A stretch of DNA of 7,508 nucleotides from JAJBWD01 sp041670885 (GTDB lineage Bacteria; Bacillota; Clostridia; Clostridiales; Clostridiaceae). Of the stretch, positions 1 through 6,112 are shown piece after piece. The stretch is taken from positions 1 through 7,508 of the forward strand of contig JBAXYJ010000139.1 of the NCBI GenBank assembly GCA_041670885.1, in the 5' to 3' direction. The notes beneath the pieces were generated by a model. It did not search any database. It saw nothing but the letters and a program-made list of their open reading frames with translations, and was not told where the DNA came from. The position numbers and the translations under genes were made by a program. Within the stretch, counting starts at the first letter, position 1. Each line of letters begins with the position of its first letter.

Positions 1-174
1 AAAACATGGATGAAAAAATTTCGTGGAGTATCCAGTAAGTACCTAAACAAATATGCTGCTTTCTATAAGGCTCATAAGGCATTTAATACTATGGAGTTTA
101 CTATATTCTGCTGCCTTATTAAAAACTTTGAAATCAGCAATAGTTTGGCATCCAGAGGGGATGTCCTATTCTGA
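1..174 (+). mobile_element. 3' end of an IS1595/ISXO2-like transposase gene (partial)
   Basis: An open frame enters from the left edge in frame 1 and ends at TGA 172-174, giving 57 visible residues. The stretch KFRGVSSKYLNKY (residues 6-18) resembles the extreme C-terminus of ISXO2-like DDE transposases of the IS1595 family, where a short helix of the type K-W-(x)n-F-x-G-V-x-x-K-Y-L-x-N-Y follows the last catalytic residue. The remaining 35 residues are not recognisable, so the tail may be diverged or decayed. The catalytic residues would lie outside the window. The 67 bases from 175 to 241 probably hold the right end of the element, but I could not identify an inverted repeat or target duplication. 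The family call rests on one short motif; an unrelated protein C-terminus is possible. Confidence 0.6.
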
Positions 175-200
175 TTAAAATAGGTATCCATAAATTTCGG

Positions 201-228
201 AACAAAAAGTGAAAGACCCAAAAGGGCC
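201..228 (-). terminator. candidate weak terminator of the 56-codon membrane protein gene
   Basis: On the minus strand, GGCCC-TTTT-GGGTC (228 to 215) can form a 5-bp stem with one G-U pair and a four-base loop. It is followed by TTTCACTTTTTG. It lies 14 bases past the stop codon of the small minus-strand gene and would stop its transcript before the transposase remnant. The stem is short and the U tract interrupted, so this is tentative. Confidence 0.35.
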
Positions 229-241
229 CAGGGTAGTTTTA

Positions 242-412
242 TTACTTTGCTCTTTTATTTAAAATCGATAATTCATCTGATATTTTTTCAAGAAGATAAT
301 TTTTATATTTAATCTGCAGGAAAAGCTTATTAATAAGGATAAATCCCCATACAGATAAAAATATTATTGAAAACATAAAAACAAGACCAACTATTTCTAA
401 TGACAGTATCAT
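242..412 (-). CDS. small single-pass membrane protein, 56 aa, unknown function
   Basis: This ORF has ATG at 412-410 and TAA at 244-242. A strong RBS, AGGGGAGG (426-419), sits 6 bases upstream of the ATG, which is the main reason to believe it is a real gene. Residues 4-32 are almost entirely hydrophobic (Leu, Ile, Val, Phe, with one Trp), making one transmembrane helix. The C-terminal tail, about residues 33-56, is charged, begins with Q-I-K-Y-K and could form a short amphipathic or coiled-coil helix (LLEKISDELSILNKR). By the positive-inside rule the tail should be cytoplasmic. The layout recalls DUF4083-type mini-proteins, but that is only resemblance of architecture. The gene is divergent from the lipoprotein gene at 511 and shares an intergenic region with a palindrome covering its extended -10 site. 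No function is assigned. Confidence 0.7.
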   Translation of the reverse strand: MILSLEIVGLVFMFSIIFLSVWGFILINKLFLQIKYKNYLLEKISDELSILNKRAK

Positions 413-444
413 GATTTTCCTCCCCTACCAAATTTATTAACAAT

Positions 445-467
445 ATTGTAATATATTATATCACAAT
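445..467. promoter_or_regulatory. 23-bp near-perfect palindrome, candidate operator between divergent genes
   Basis: The arms ATTGT...ACAAT are centred on base 456, and 10 of the 11 base pairs match; only 450/462 fails. The palindrome covers the extended -10 of the minus-strand small gene. It also covers the possible -35 of the plus-strand lipoprotein gene. It could bind a dimeric repressor controlling both. The sequence does not match the Fur, PerR or Rex consensus sites I know. The DNA here is very AT-rich, so part of the symmetry could be chance. Confidence 0.45.
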
Positions 468-474
468 GTTTAAT
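446..474 (+). promoter_or_regulatory. possible promoter for the lipoprotein gene at 511
   Basis: TTGTAA (446-451) and TTTAAT (469-474) are separated by exactly 17 bases and lie 37 bases upstream of the ATG at 511. The match to the sigma-A consensus is moderate, and in such AT-rich DNA it could be accidental. If real, its -35 lies inside the 445-467 palindrome. Confidence 0.3.
455..463 (-). promoter_or_regulatory. extended -10 promoter for the 56-aa membrane protein gene
   Basis: Read on the minus strand, 463-455 is TGATATAAT, a perfect TGnTATAAT extended -10 element. There is no good -35 at the usual distance, which an extended -10 tolerates. Transcription would begin near 448, leaving a leader of about 36 bases that contains the strong RBS of the small gene. 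Confidence 0.5.
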
Positions 475-510
475 ATTTTCCGATAAGTTAATAATATAAA
501 TGGTGATGTT

Positions 511-1695
511 ATGAAGAAAATTATTTCAATATTGATTATAATATTTACTTTAGTTAACATAAGCGGATGTATAGAAAAAAAAGTAACGGGTAAAGAAGAA
601 CAGGCAGACCTTACCTGCAGAATAAAAAAATTACCTGATGACCTAATGTCAGATATGGATGAAAGCCTGAGCTTTCTTTTATTTGATGGCTTGTTTATAG
701 AAGAGGAGGGCAAGATAAAAAATTCATTATGCTCTTCCTATACTGTTTCAAATGAAAATAAATGTTATGATTTTAATATAAAAAAAGGTATGCTGTTTTC
801 AACTGGAGAAACTTTAAATGCCATGGACTTTAAGGTATATTTTGAATATCTTAAGGAAAAGGGTTTATTTAATAATGCAAAAAGTATAAAAGCGCTGGAT
901 TTAAATACTTTAAGGATAGAGCTTGTAAAAGAGGATAAAAACTTTATAAAACGCCTGTCAGATCCGGTTTTTCTTTTGAGGGATATTGATGATAAGGGAA
1001 TGGATATAAAGGGAAGATTTAATAATCTGCATTATTCAGGACCCTATACAATTTCCTTTGTTTCTGAAAAATATATATTATTAAAAAAGAATGATCATTA
1101 TTATAATAAAAAGCTTGCAGCTGCAGAAAGTGTTAAGATGCTTATAGAGCCTCTCGATGAAATGGCCCTGGCTATGTTTGACGAGGGCAAAATAGATATT
1201 CTAAGCTGTCCTATAGAAGAACAGGCAGGGAAGAAAGTTACTCTTCCCAGCAGTATAGATATAGTATTTAACAGCAATGAAATATTTAAAACTCAGCAGG
1301 AAAGAGAAGGACTGATTTTTAAGCTTAGAGAAAGACTTAAGCTTTTAGAGGGCCGGGAATGGACACTTGAGGCAAAAGATGCAAAACAGTCAGATATTAA
1401 TAACATTTTACAGTACAAAGAATCTATAAACATATTGTGTCAGGATAAGAATTACTCTCTTTATGCAGAAAATATACGTGACATACTTATTGATAACGGG
1501 TATAAAGCAAAAGTAACTGAAAAGGGTAGTGAAGAAAATCAAATATCAGTTCAATATGAAAAATCTGAAAATTTGCCTGATGTATACCCTATAATATCTA
1601 AAAATGTTTATTTGTATAATAAGGATGTGGATGGATATTATTTTACCGGCAGCGGTACTTTGGTACTTATTAAAGCAAATAAAAAGCTCCCATAA
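511..1695 (+). CDS. compact family 5 (peptide/nickel-type) substrate-binding lipoprotein, 394 aa
   Basis: This is a predicted surface lipoprotein. Residues 1-19 form a signal peptide (MKK followed by a run of Ile/Leu) and I-S-G-C at 17-20 is a lipobox, so Cys20 would carry the lipid anchor. The body follows the SBP_bac_5 layout. Residues 84-111 (YDFNIKKGMLFSTGETLNAMDF) match the F-x-L-(K/R)-x-G-V-x-F-x-D-G-x-x-(L/V)-x-A-x-D-(V/F) signature. Residues 176-199 match the GPY...KN-x-x-YYN segment, and 224-230 the EGKIDI turn. The C-terminus (359-388) resembles the usual P-(I/V)...V-x-x-Y-(N)-x-x-V-x-G ending. Typical members have about 500-550 residues; here the region between about 250 and 355 is strongly shortened. 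No permease or ATPase gene lies nearby, so it may be an orphan binding protein or have a non-transport role. GGTGAT (502-507) is a weak RBS. It is divergent from the small gene at 242-412. Confidence 0.75.
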   Translation: MKKIISILIIIFTLVNISGCIEKKVTGKEEQADLTCRIKKLPDDLMSDMDESLSFLLFDGLFIEEEGKIKNSLCSSYTVSNENKCYDFNIKKGMLFSTGETLNAMDFKVYFEYLKEKGLFNNAKSIKALDLNTLRIELVKEDKNFIKRLSDPVFLLRDIDDKGMDIKGRFNNLHYSGPYTISFVSEKYILLKKNDHYYNKKLAAAESVKMLIEPLDEMALAMFDEGKIDILSCPIEEQAGKKVTLPSSIDIVFNSNEIFKTQQEREGLIFKLRERLKLLEGREWTLEAKDAKQSDINNILQYKESINILCQDKNYSLYAENIRDILIDNGYKAKVTEKGSEENQISVQYEKSENLPDVYPIISKNVYLYNKDVDGYYFTGSGTLVLIKANKKLP

Positions 1696-1702
1696 GGAGC
1701 TA
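1680..1702 (-). terminator. intrinsic terminator shared by two convergent gene ends
   Basis: AGCTCC (1685-1690) and GGAGCT (1696-1701) form a 6-bp stem around the loop CATAA. Read on the minus strand the stem is followed by TTTTTATTT, a good intrinsic terminator for the gene at 1700-3067. The plus-strand tail (AATTTAAAA) is poorer, so termination of the lipoprotein transcript is less certain. The hairpin contains the TAA stop of one gene (1693-1695), and the TAG stop of the other (1702-1700) starts at its edge. Confidence 0.7.
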
Positions 1703-3067
1703 ATTTAAAATATAGAGAATTAAATAATCAAGAAAAAGATTGTTTTCAGAATAGAAGGATTTTTTATTAAGCCTGTAAACTTGTTTTTTTCTGTTATAAG
1801 ATATTTTTTTACCAAAGCAGGGCATTAAACCGGTTTCCTCTGGTGTCTTAAGAAGAGGCATCTTAAAGCAGTCTTCTCCCAGCATATCCTCCACTTTTTT
1901 GCTGAAATTTCTATATCTTTCAGCATCATCAGAATCAGGAGCAGCAGGCCAGCTTAAAACTATTGGAGAGTCGATTATGGTCCTTTTATATATATCGTAT
2001 AATAATATTTTAGGTTCATCTTCCTTAAGCTTAGTAAAGTAAACCCAGGTGAAAAGATTGAAAAGTATTATTTCATCGCTGGTATAATCTATATCCTTTT
2101 TATTTTCATCGCTTTTTATCAAGCCTTTATCCTTGTCATATTCTTCGATAAGCCTATCACCCAGCAGAATTGCCTCATCTTTATATGAAATTAATCCTGT
2201 ATTTTTATAAAGCAGCCAGTAGTTTATAAGCAGCAGACAGCGATAATCCAGTCTATCACTTAAAAGGACTTTTTTATCCTTATAATATTCCTTAAGGTAA
2301 TCGCAGGAATCAAGCAGCAGTGACTTTACCTTATCATCTTTAACATAATCATAATAGATATTAAGGGACAGTGTAAGCATTAATAAATCCTGGAAATCAA
2401 GGGTGTATATTTCATCCCTATAGCTTATCAGCATATCTAAAATATCATTAGAAAAGTTTCTGAAGTCATTTTTATCCTCTGATTGAGAAGCGCATTTTTG
2501 GTAGGCTGCCATCATCAGGCTTTGATGAGAAAATCTAAACTTTTCATTTTTTTCTTCAAATTTGTAATCTTGAAGTACTTTCTCTGAGACGTCCTTTTTG
2601 TTTATAAATAGCCCTTCATTATTTCTAAGATTTTCTGCATAAAATAACAGCTGTTTTTCTGCTAAGTTCTGGTATAGATTTCCCATGAAGAACTTGTATT
2701 CATCTATATCTTTGAATCTTTTATAATAATCTGAAATGTTAAGGAGAGAAAGCGTCATAAAGACATTTGGATAAATATTTACCTCTCTGTTAAAGGAATC
2801 CTCCTTAAGTGAGTAATCATAGTCTTTATTTATCATTTTAGAATTTCCCTTTTTGTAAACACAAAGAAGTGGAGAAAATGATTTTAATATGCTAATATCA
2901 GAATTGGGAAGATTTTCTGTTGGAAAATCCTTCCCTTCTAAGGGTACACCGCATCTTGAAAACAGTACAATATGTTTTATTGATTCTCTTGAAAAATGGA
3001 GAAGTTGATTTTTTATATTTTCTTCTGTCAGGGTGTTTATTCTTAAAAATGGTCCAATATAGTTCAA
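1700..3067 (-). CDS. conserved-looking cytoplasmic helical protein of unknown function, 455 aa
   Basis: I do not recognise this family. The start is TTG at 3067-3065, chosen because GGTGGTG (3079-3073) lies 5 bases upstream and no in-frame ATG offers a better site before residue 78. There is no signal peptide or membrane segment, so the product should be cytoplasmic. From about residue 110 to 375 the chain is a succession of amphipathic helices rich in Leu, Tyr, Asp and Lys. It includes repeated helix-hairpin patterns such as LLINYWLLYKNTGLISYKDEA and DEIILFNLFTWVYFTKL. This pattern recalls an alpha/alpha-toroid like those of six-hairpin glycosidases or terpenoid-cyclase-like proteins, but no catalytic motif is visible. 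A Pro/Asp-rich segment, SWPAAPDSDDAERYRNF (about 373-389), is distinctive and would make a good search seed. The gene is divergent from the operon starting at 3153. A moderate promoter (TTAACA, 17 bases, TAATTA) could lie in the shared gap. Confidence 0.75.
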   Translation of the reverse strand: MNYIGPFLRINTLTEENIKNQLLHFSRESIKHIVLFSRCGVPLEGKDFPTENLPNSDISILKSFSPLLCVYKKGNSKMINKDYDYSLKEDSFNREVNIYPNVFMTLSLLNISDYYKRFKDIDEYKFFMGNLYQNLAEKQLLFYAENLRNNEGLFINKKDVSEKVLQDYKFEEKNEKFRFSHQSLMMAAYQKCASQSEDKNDFRNFSNDILDMLISYRDEIYTLDFQDLLMLTLSLNIYYDYVKDDKVKSLLLDSCDYLKEYYKDKKVLLSDRLDYRCLLLINYWLLYKNTGLISYKDEAILLGDRLIEEYDKDKGLIKSDENKKDIDYTSDEIILFNLFTWVYFTKLKEDEPKILLYDIYKRTIIDSPIVLSWPAAPDSDDAERYRNFSKKVEDMLGEDCFKMPLLKTPEETGLMPCFGKKISYNRKKQVYRLNKKSFYSENNLFLDYLILYILN

Positions 3068-3072
3068 AACTG

Positions 3073-3079
3073 CACCACC
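3073..3079 (-). promoter_or_regulatory. RBS that supports a TTG start for the 455-aa protein
   Basis: On the minus strand GGTGGTG is followed by CAGTT and then TTG (3067-3065). The spacing of 5 bases is adequate, and no ATG lies near it in frame. This decides the TTG start. Confidence 0.55.
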
Positions 3080-3152
3080 AATAATTATTTCTATATAATT
3101 AATATGTTAAACTTAGCAGAATAATTCTATTTTTTTAAAAAAGGAGTTTTTT

Positions 3153-4136
3153 ATGAAACTGGACAAACTAAATACATTAGAACTTAAAGATATATTGAAA
3201 TATTCCGGAGCAGAAAGACCAGATGTAATACAGGGAGCCAAGGTAGGAGAGGACTGTGCAATTATAAGAATCGGAGACTATGATATGGCGATTACAACAG
3301 ACCCTATAACTTCAGCATCCTGTAATATAGGAAGCCTGGCCTTTAATGTAAATTCCAACGATATAGCCTCCTGCGGCATAAGACCTGTTGGACTTATGGT
3401 AACCATCCTGGCGCCGCCAAGTGCTCAGATAGAGGAAATAAGGGCTGTTATGATGGACATTGATAGAAATGCCAGGGAAAATGGTGCTGCAATCCTGGGG
3501 GGACATACTGAAGTTACAGACAGCGTTAACAGAATAATAATTTCAATAACTGCTTTTGGTTATGATAAAAAGGAAAGCCTGGTACTCAGCACTATTCCCA
3601 GATTAGGTGATGATATTGTAGTTACAAAAGAGCTTTGCATCGAAGGCAGCAGCATAATAGTTAATGATTTTCTGGAAGAAGTTTCTGATGTTTTAAATGA
3701 AGATGAAATTAAAGAACTTAAAAATAACACTAACAGGGTAAGCGTAATAAGAGATGGGGAGATAGGCCGGGAGTCCGGTGTATCATCAATGCATGATATA
3801 ACTGAGGGTGGAGTCCTGGGGGCTTTATGCGAGATAACATCAAATAAAAATTTAGGATTCAGGGTATATTATGATAAAATGCCAATAAGTTTTCCTGTTT
3901 TTAAAATTTGTGATAAGCTGGGGCTTGACCCTCTAAGACTTATATCATCTGGAAGCATGCTGATTACCACAAGCGACAGCAGAAAACTGATATCCAGGCT
4001 TAATGAATCAAACATTAACGGAACCCTAATTGGCAAAATAACAGAAAAAAAAGGTATTTTAGTTAAGGAAGGTAAGGAGTATAATATATTTTATAATGAA
4101 AAGGATGAGCTGTATAAGCTATTTGGAGGTTATTAA
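3153..4136 (+). CDS. AIR-synthase/HypE-like protein, 327 aa, first gene of the rph operon
   Basis: The protein belongs to the ATP-binding PurM/HypE/SelD/ThiL superfamily. An N-terminal AIRS domain (about 15-140) shows KVGEDCA (30-36), TTD (48-50), a ND-I-A-S-C-G-I-R-P segment (69-78) and GGHTE (116-120). These correspond to the Mg-ATP and dimer motifs of HypE-like proteins. A C-terminal AIRS_C domain (about 145-315) begins with P-R-L-G-D-D-I-V-V-T and contains HDITEGGVLGALCEI (about 214-228). True HypE ends in a Pro-Arg-Ile-Cys tail whose cysteine is carbamoylated and dehydrated to make the hydrogenase cyanide ligand. This protein ends F-G-G-Y with no such cysteine, and no other hyp gene is visible, so hydrogenase maturation is unlikely. 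Its substrate is unknown. AAGGAG (3141-3146) lies 6 bases before the ATG. The stop overlaps the rph start (TAATG), indicating translational coupling. A TATAAT at 3094-3099 may be the -10, but no convincing -35 accompanies it. Confidence 0.85.
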   Translation: MKLDKLNTLELKDILKYSGAERPDVIQGAKVGEDCAIIRIGDYDMAITTDPITSASCNIGSLAFNVNSNDIASCGIRPVGLMVTILAPPSAQIEEIRAVMMDIDRNARENGAAILGGHTEVTDSVNRIIISITAFGYDKKESLVLSTIPRLGDDIVVTKELCIEGSSIIVNDFLEEVSDVLNEDEIKELKNNTNRVSVIRDGEIGRESGVSSMHDITEGGVLGALCEITSNKNLGFRVYYDKMPISFPVFKICDKLGLDPLRLISSGSMLITTSDSRKLISRLNESNINGTLIGKITEKKGILVKEGKEYNIFYNEKDELYKLFGGY

Positions 4137-4885
4137 TGAGAGCAGACGGAAGAAAAAATGATCAGCTTAGAAATGTTAAGATTACCAGAAACTACACAAA
4201 ATACGCGGAGGGATCTGTTTTAATAGAGGTTGGGGATACTAAGGTAATCTGCACGGCGTCCATTGAGGATAAGGTACCACCTTTTCTTAAAGGAGCAGGT
4301 AAGGGCTGGATTACCTGTGAGTACAACATGCTGCCTAGAGCAACTCAGGTCAGAAAGCCAAGAGAAATATCAAAGGGGAAACAGGATGGAAGGACCATGG
4401 AGATTCAAAGGCTGATAGGACGGTCCTTAAGGTCAGTGGTTGATCTAAAGGCCCTTGGAGAAAAAACCATATGGATAGACTGTGATGTTATTCAGGCAGA
4501 TGGAGGAACCAGGACCTCATCAATATCAGGCGCATTTATTGCTTTAGTTGATGCAGTAAATAAAATGCACAGGGAATCAACTTTTAAGGTATACCCTGTC
4601 AGGAGCTTTGTTGCAGCTACGTCAGTTGGCATATTAAACCAGGAAAAGGTCCTTGATTTATGCTATATTGAGGATTCAAAGGCACAGGTTGATATGAATA
4701 TAGTAATGACAGATGAAGGAAAGTTTATCGAGGTTCAGGGAACAGGCGAGGAAAGTCCTTTTTCAAGGAAAGAGCTGGAAGAACTTATAGCCCTTGGAGA
4801 AAAAGGAATAAAAAATATGATATTAATCCAAAAGGATTCACTAAAGATGGACTCTTTATGGATAGGAACAGGAGAAGAAGAATGA
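4136..4885 (+). CDS. rph: ribonuclease PH (tRNA nucleotidyltransferase)
   Basis: RNase PH is a phosphorolytic 3'-5' exoribonuclease that trims extra nucleotides from tRNA precursors, releasing nucleoside diphosphates. It works in the cytoplasm as a hexamer. The 249-aa length is typical. The start MRADGR is diagnostic. GRTMEIQRLIGRSLR (85-99) carries Arg86, and DCDVIQADGGTRT (115-127) carries Thr125 and Arg126 of the phosphate site at their canonical numbers. The conserved C-terminal segment QGTGEESPFSR is also present, so the enzyme should be active. GGAGG (4125-4129) lies 6 bases before the ATG, which overlaps the previous stop. The gene sits a kilobase upstream of nine tRNA genes, its natural substrates. 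All nine already encode CCA, so RNase PH would trim trailer residues beyond it. Confidence 0.97.
   Translation: MRADGRKNDQLRNVKITRNYTKYAEGSVLIEVGDTKVICTASIEDKVPPFLKGAGKGWITCEYNMLPRATQVRKPREISKGKQDGRTMEIQRLIGRSLRSVVDLKALGEKTIWIDCDVIQADGGTRTSSISGAFIALVDAVNKMHRESTFKVYPVRSFVAATSVGILNQEKVLDLCYIEDSKAQVDMNIVMTDEGKFIEVQGTGEESPFSRKELEELIALGEKGIKNMILIQKDSLKMDSLWIGTGEEE
4870..4874 (+). promoter_or_regulatory. RBS that decides the start of the XTP/dITP pyrophosphatase
   Basis: AGGAG inside the rph 3' end lies 7 bases before ATG 4882-4884, giving normal spacing. It excludes the upstream in-frame ATG at 4858, which lacks an RBS and would add an Arg-rich octapeptide before the conserved N-terminus. Confidence 0.7.
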
Positions 4886-5466
4886 AGTTAATAGTTGCAA
4901 GTAATAACCAGCATAAAATTTCAGAGATAAAGAAGATTTTAGAAAAACTGGACATGGATGTAGTATCATTAAAAGATGCAGGAATAGATATCGAAGTAGA
5001 AGAGGACGGGAAAACCTTTGAGGAAAATGCCTATAAGAAGGCTAAGGAAGTATTTGATATAGTTAAGGATGCCTATGTCCTGGCAGATGACACAGGCCTT
5101 ATGGTAGATGCTATAAATGGAGCTCCAGGGGTTTATTCTGCCAGATTCTCCGGAGAGGGTGCTACCTATGAGAAAAATAATGCTAAACTTCTGGATTTAT
5201 TAAAGGATGCTGCTGATAAGGACAGAGGGGCTAAGTTTGTATGTGTTATAGTTCTTATTATGGGAGACAGCAGAATTGTAAAGGTAAGAGGAGAAATAGA
5301 AGGCAGGATTTTAAGGGAACCAAGAGGAGAAAATGGCTTTGGTTATGATCCGCTGTTTTATGTGGAGGAGCTTGGAAAAACCTTTGCAGAGATGTCAGAT
5401 GAAGAGAAAAATTCTGTAAGTCATAGAGGAAGGGCATTAGAAAAGCTGAGAGAAGCTTTAAAGTAA
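4882..5466 (+). CDS. rdgB: XTP/dITP pyrophosphatase (RdgB/HAM1 family)
   Basis: This enzyme hydrolyses non-canonical purine nucleotides (dITP, XTP, ITP) to monophosphate and pyrophosphate, keeping them out of DNA and RNA. The 194-aa product begins MKLIVASNNQHKISEI, the family's substrate-binding N-terminus (S7, N8, K12, E15). LADDTGLMVDAINGAPGVYSAR (68-89) holds the catalytic Asp69/Asp70 pair. FGYDPLF (153-159) and SHRGRA (180-185) are the nucleotide-base pocket motifs. All key residues are intact. I place the start at 4882, not at 4858: the ATGA overlap with the rph stop, the RBS at 4870-4874 and the family N-terminus all agree. Coupling to rph is common in Firmicutes and other bacteria. Confidence 0.95.
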   Translation: MKLIVASNNQHKISEIKKILEKLDMDVVSLKDAGIDIEVEEDGKTFEENAYKKAKEVFDIVKDAYVLADDTGLMVDAINGAPGVYSARFSGEGATYEKNNAKLLDLLKDAADKDRGAKFVCVIVLIMGDSRIVKVRGEIEGRILREPRGENGFGYDPLFYVEELGKTFAEMSDEEKNSVSHRGRALEKLREALK

Positions 5467-5476
5467 GGGATAAGGT

Positions 5477-5947
5477 ATGAAGTTAGGTATAATAAGTGAT
5501 ACACACAGGGACCATTATTATTTAAATAAGGCTATAGAAAAACTGGAGAAGGCAGATTGTATATTTCACCTGGGAGATAATATAGCAGATGCGGTATACC
5601 TGGAAGAGAGACTAAAAAAGAAGGTATACAAGGTTAGGGGAAACTGCGACTTTTCTTATGAGACACCTATTGAAATATTTCAGGAGATAGAAGGAATAAA
5701 AATATTTGCTTCTCATGGTCATAAATATTATGTAAAATATGGATATGATGACATTCTAGAAAGAGGGAAAGAACTGGGCGCTGACATAATTTTATATGGA
5801 CATACTCACATTTCTAGTGTAAGATATGAGAAGGGGATTTGGATAGTGAACCCCGGAAGCCCTTCAATGCCAAGGGATTCCTTTAATTCTATAGCTGTTA
5901 TAAATATAAATGGAAAAGAGATAATTCCCAATATTTTAGAGCTGTAA
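5477..5947 (+). CDS. YfcE/MJ0936-type metallophosphodiesterase
   Basis: A 156-aa calcineurin-like phosphodiesterase with a complete two-metal site: Asp8 and His10 in SDTH, Asp34 in LGDN, Asn56 in RGNCD, His80/His82 in SHGH, and His109/His111 in YGHTH. Family members hydrolyse phosphodiesters in vitro with manganese or nickel; their cellular substrate is not settled. The protein is cytoplasmic and of standard length. The RBS AAGGGA (5465-5470) partly overlaps the preceding stop codon and lies 6 bases before the ATG. The gap to the previous gene is only 10 bases, so it is the last protein gene of the operon. No terminator follows it: the tRNA promoter begins 22 bases after its stop. Confidence 0.93.
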   Translation: MKLGIISDTHRDHYYLNKAIEKLEKADCIFHLGDNIADAVYLEERLKKKVYKVRGNCDFSYETPIEIFQEIEGIKIFASHGHKYYVKYGYDDILERGKELGADIILYGHTHISSVRYEKGIWIVNPGSPSMPRDSFNSIAVININGKEIIPNILEL

Positions 5948-5969
5948 ATTAAAAAATAGAAAATAGGTA

Positions 5970-5998
5970 TTGACGAATAGAGATATAACGTGTAGAAT
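5970..5998 (+). promoter_or_regulatory. sigma-A promoter of the tRNA operon
   Basis: TTGACG (5970-5975) and TAGAAT (5993-5998) are separated by exactly 17 bases, each one mismatch from consensus. Initiation would fall near 6004-6006, some 28 bases before the first tRNA. The A/T-rich stretch upstream (5948-5969) could act as an UP element. This is the best promoter in the window and suits a stable-RNA operon. Confidence 0.85.
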
Positions 5999-6033
5999 AT
6001 TTTATGTCGCCGCAGGAACGCTGGTGGACAAAT

Positions 6034-6109
6034 CGGGGTGTAGCGCAGATGGGAGCGCGCGTGGTTTGGGACCATGAGGTCGCAGGTTCAATCCCTGTCA
6101 CCCCGACCA
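6034..6109 (+). tRNA. tRNA-Pro(TGG)
   Basis: The acceptor CGGGGTG pairs perfectly with CACCCCG, and discriminator A plus CCA is encoded. The anticodon stem CGTGG/CCATG encloses TTTGGGA, giving anticodon TGG. The T loop is TTCAATC. A single TGG tRNA can read all four proline codons when U34 is modified. It is the first gene of the nine-tRNA operon. Confidence 0.96.
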
Positions 6110-6112
6110 TTT

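Noticed and set aside
456..713. 85-codon minus-strand ORF
   Set aside because: It lies over the promoter region and the signal-peptide end of the lipoprotein gene, has no RBS, and its product is low-complexity, as expected of a shadow frame.
3312..3506. 64-codon minus-strand ORF
   Set aside because: It is antisense to the conserved AIRS domain of the HypE-like gene and shows no RBS or known motif.
4858..4881. upstream ATG giving rdgB an Arg-rich 8-residue extension
   Set aside because: It lacks an RBS, overlaps rph by 28 bases, and the family N-terminus begins at the ATG at 4882, which has AGGAG in front.
5806..6075. 89-codon minus-strand ORF
   Set aside because: It runs across the phosphodiesterase end, the tRNA promoter and half of tRNA-Pro, so it cannot be a real gene.
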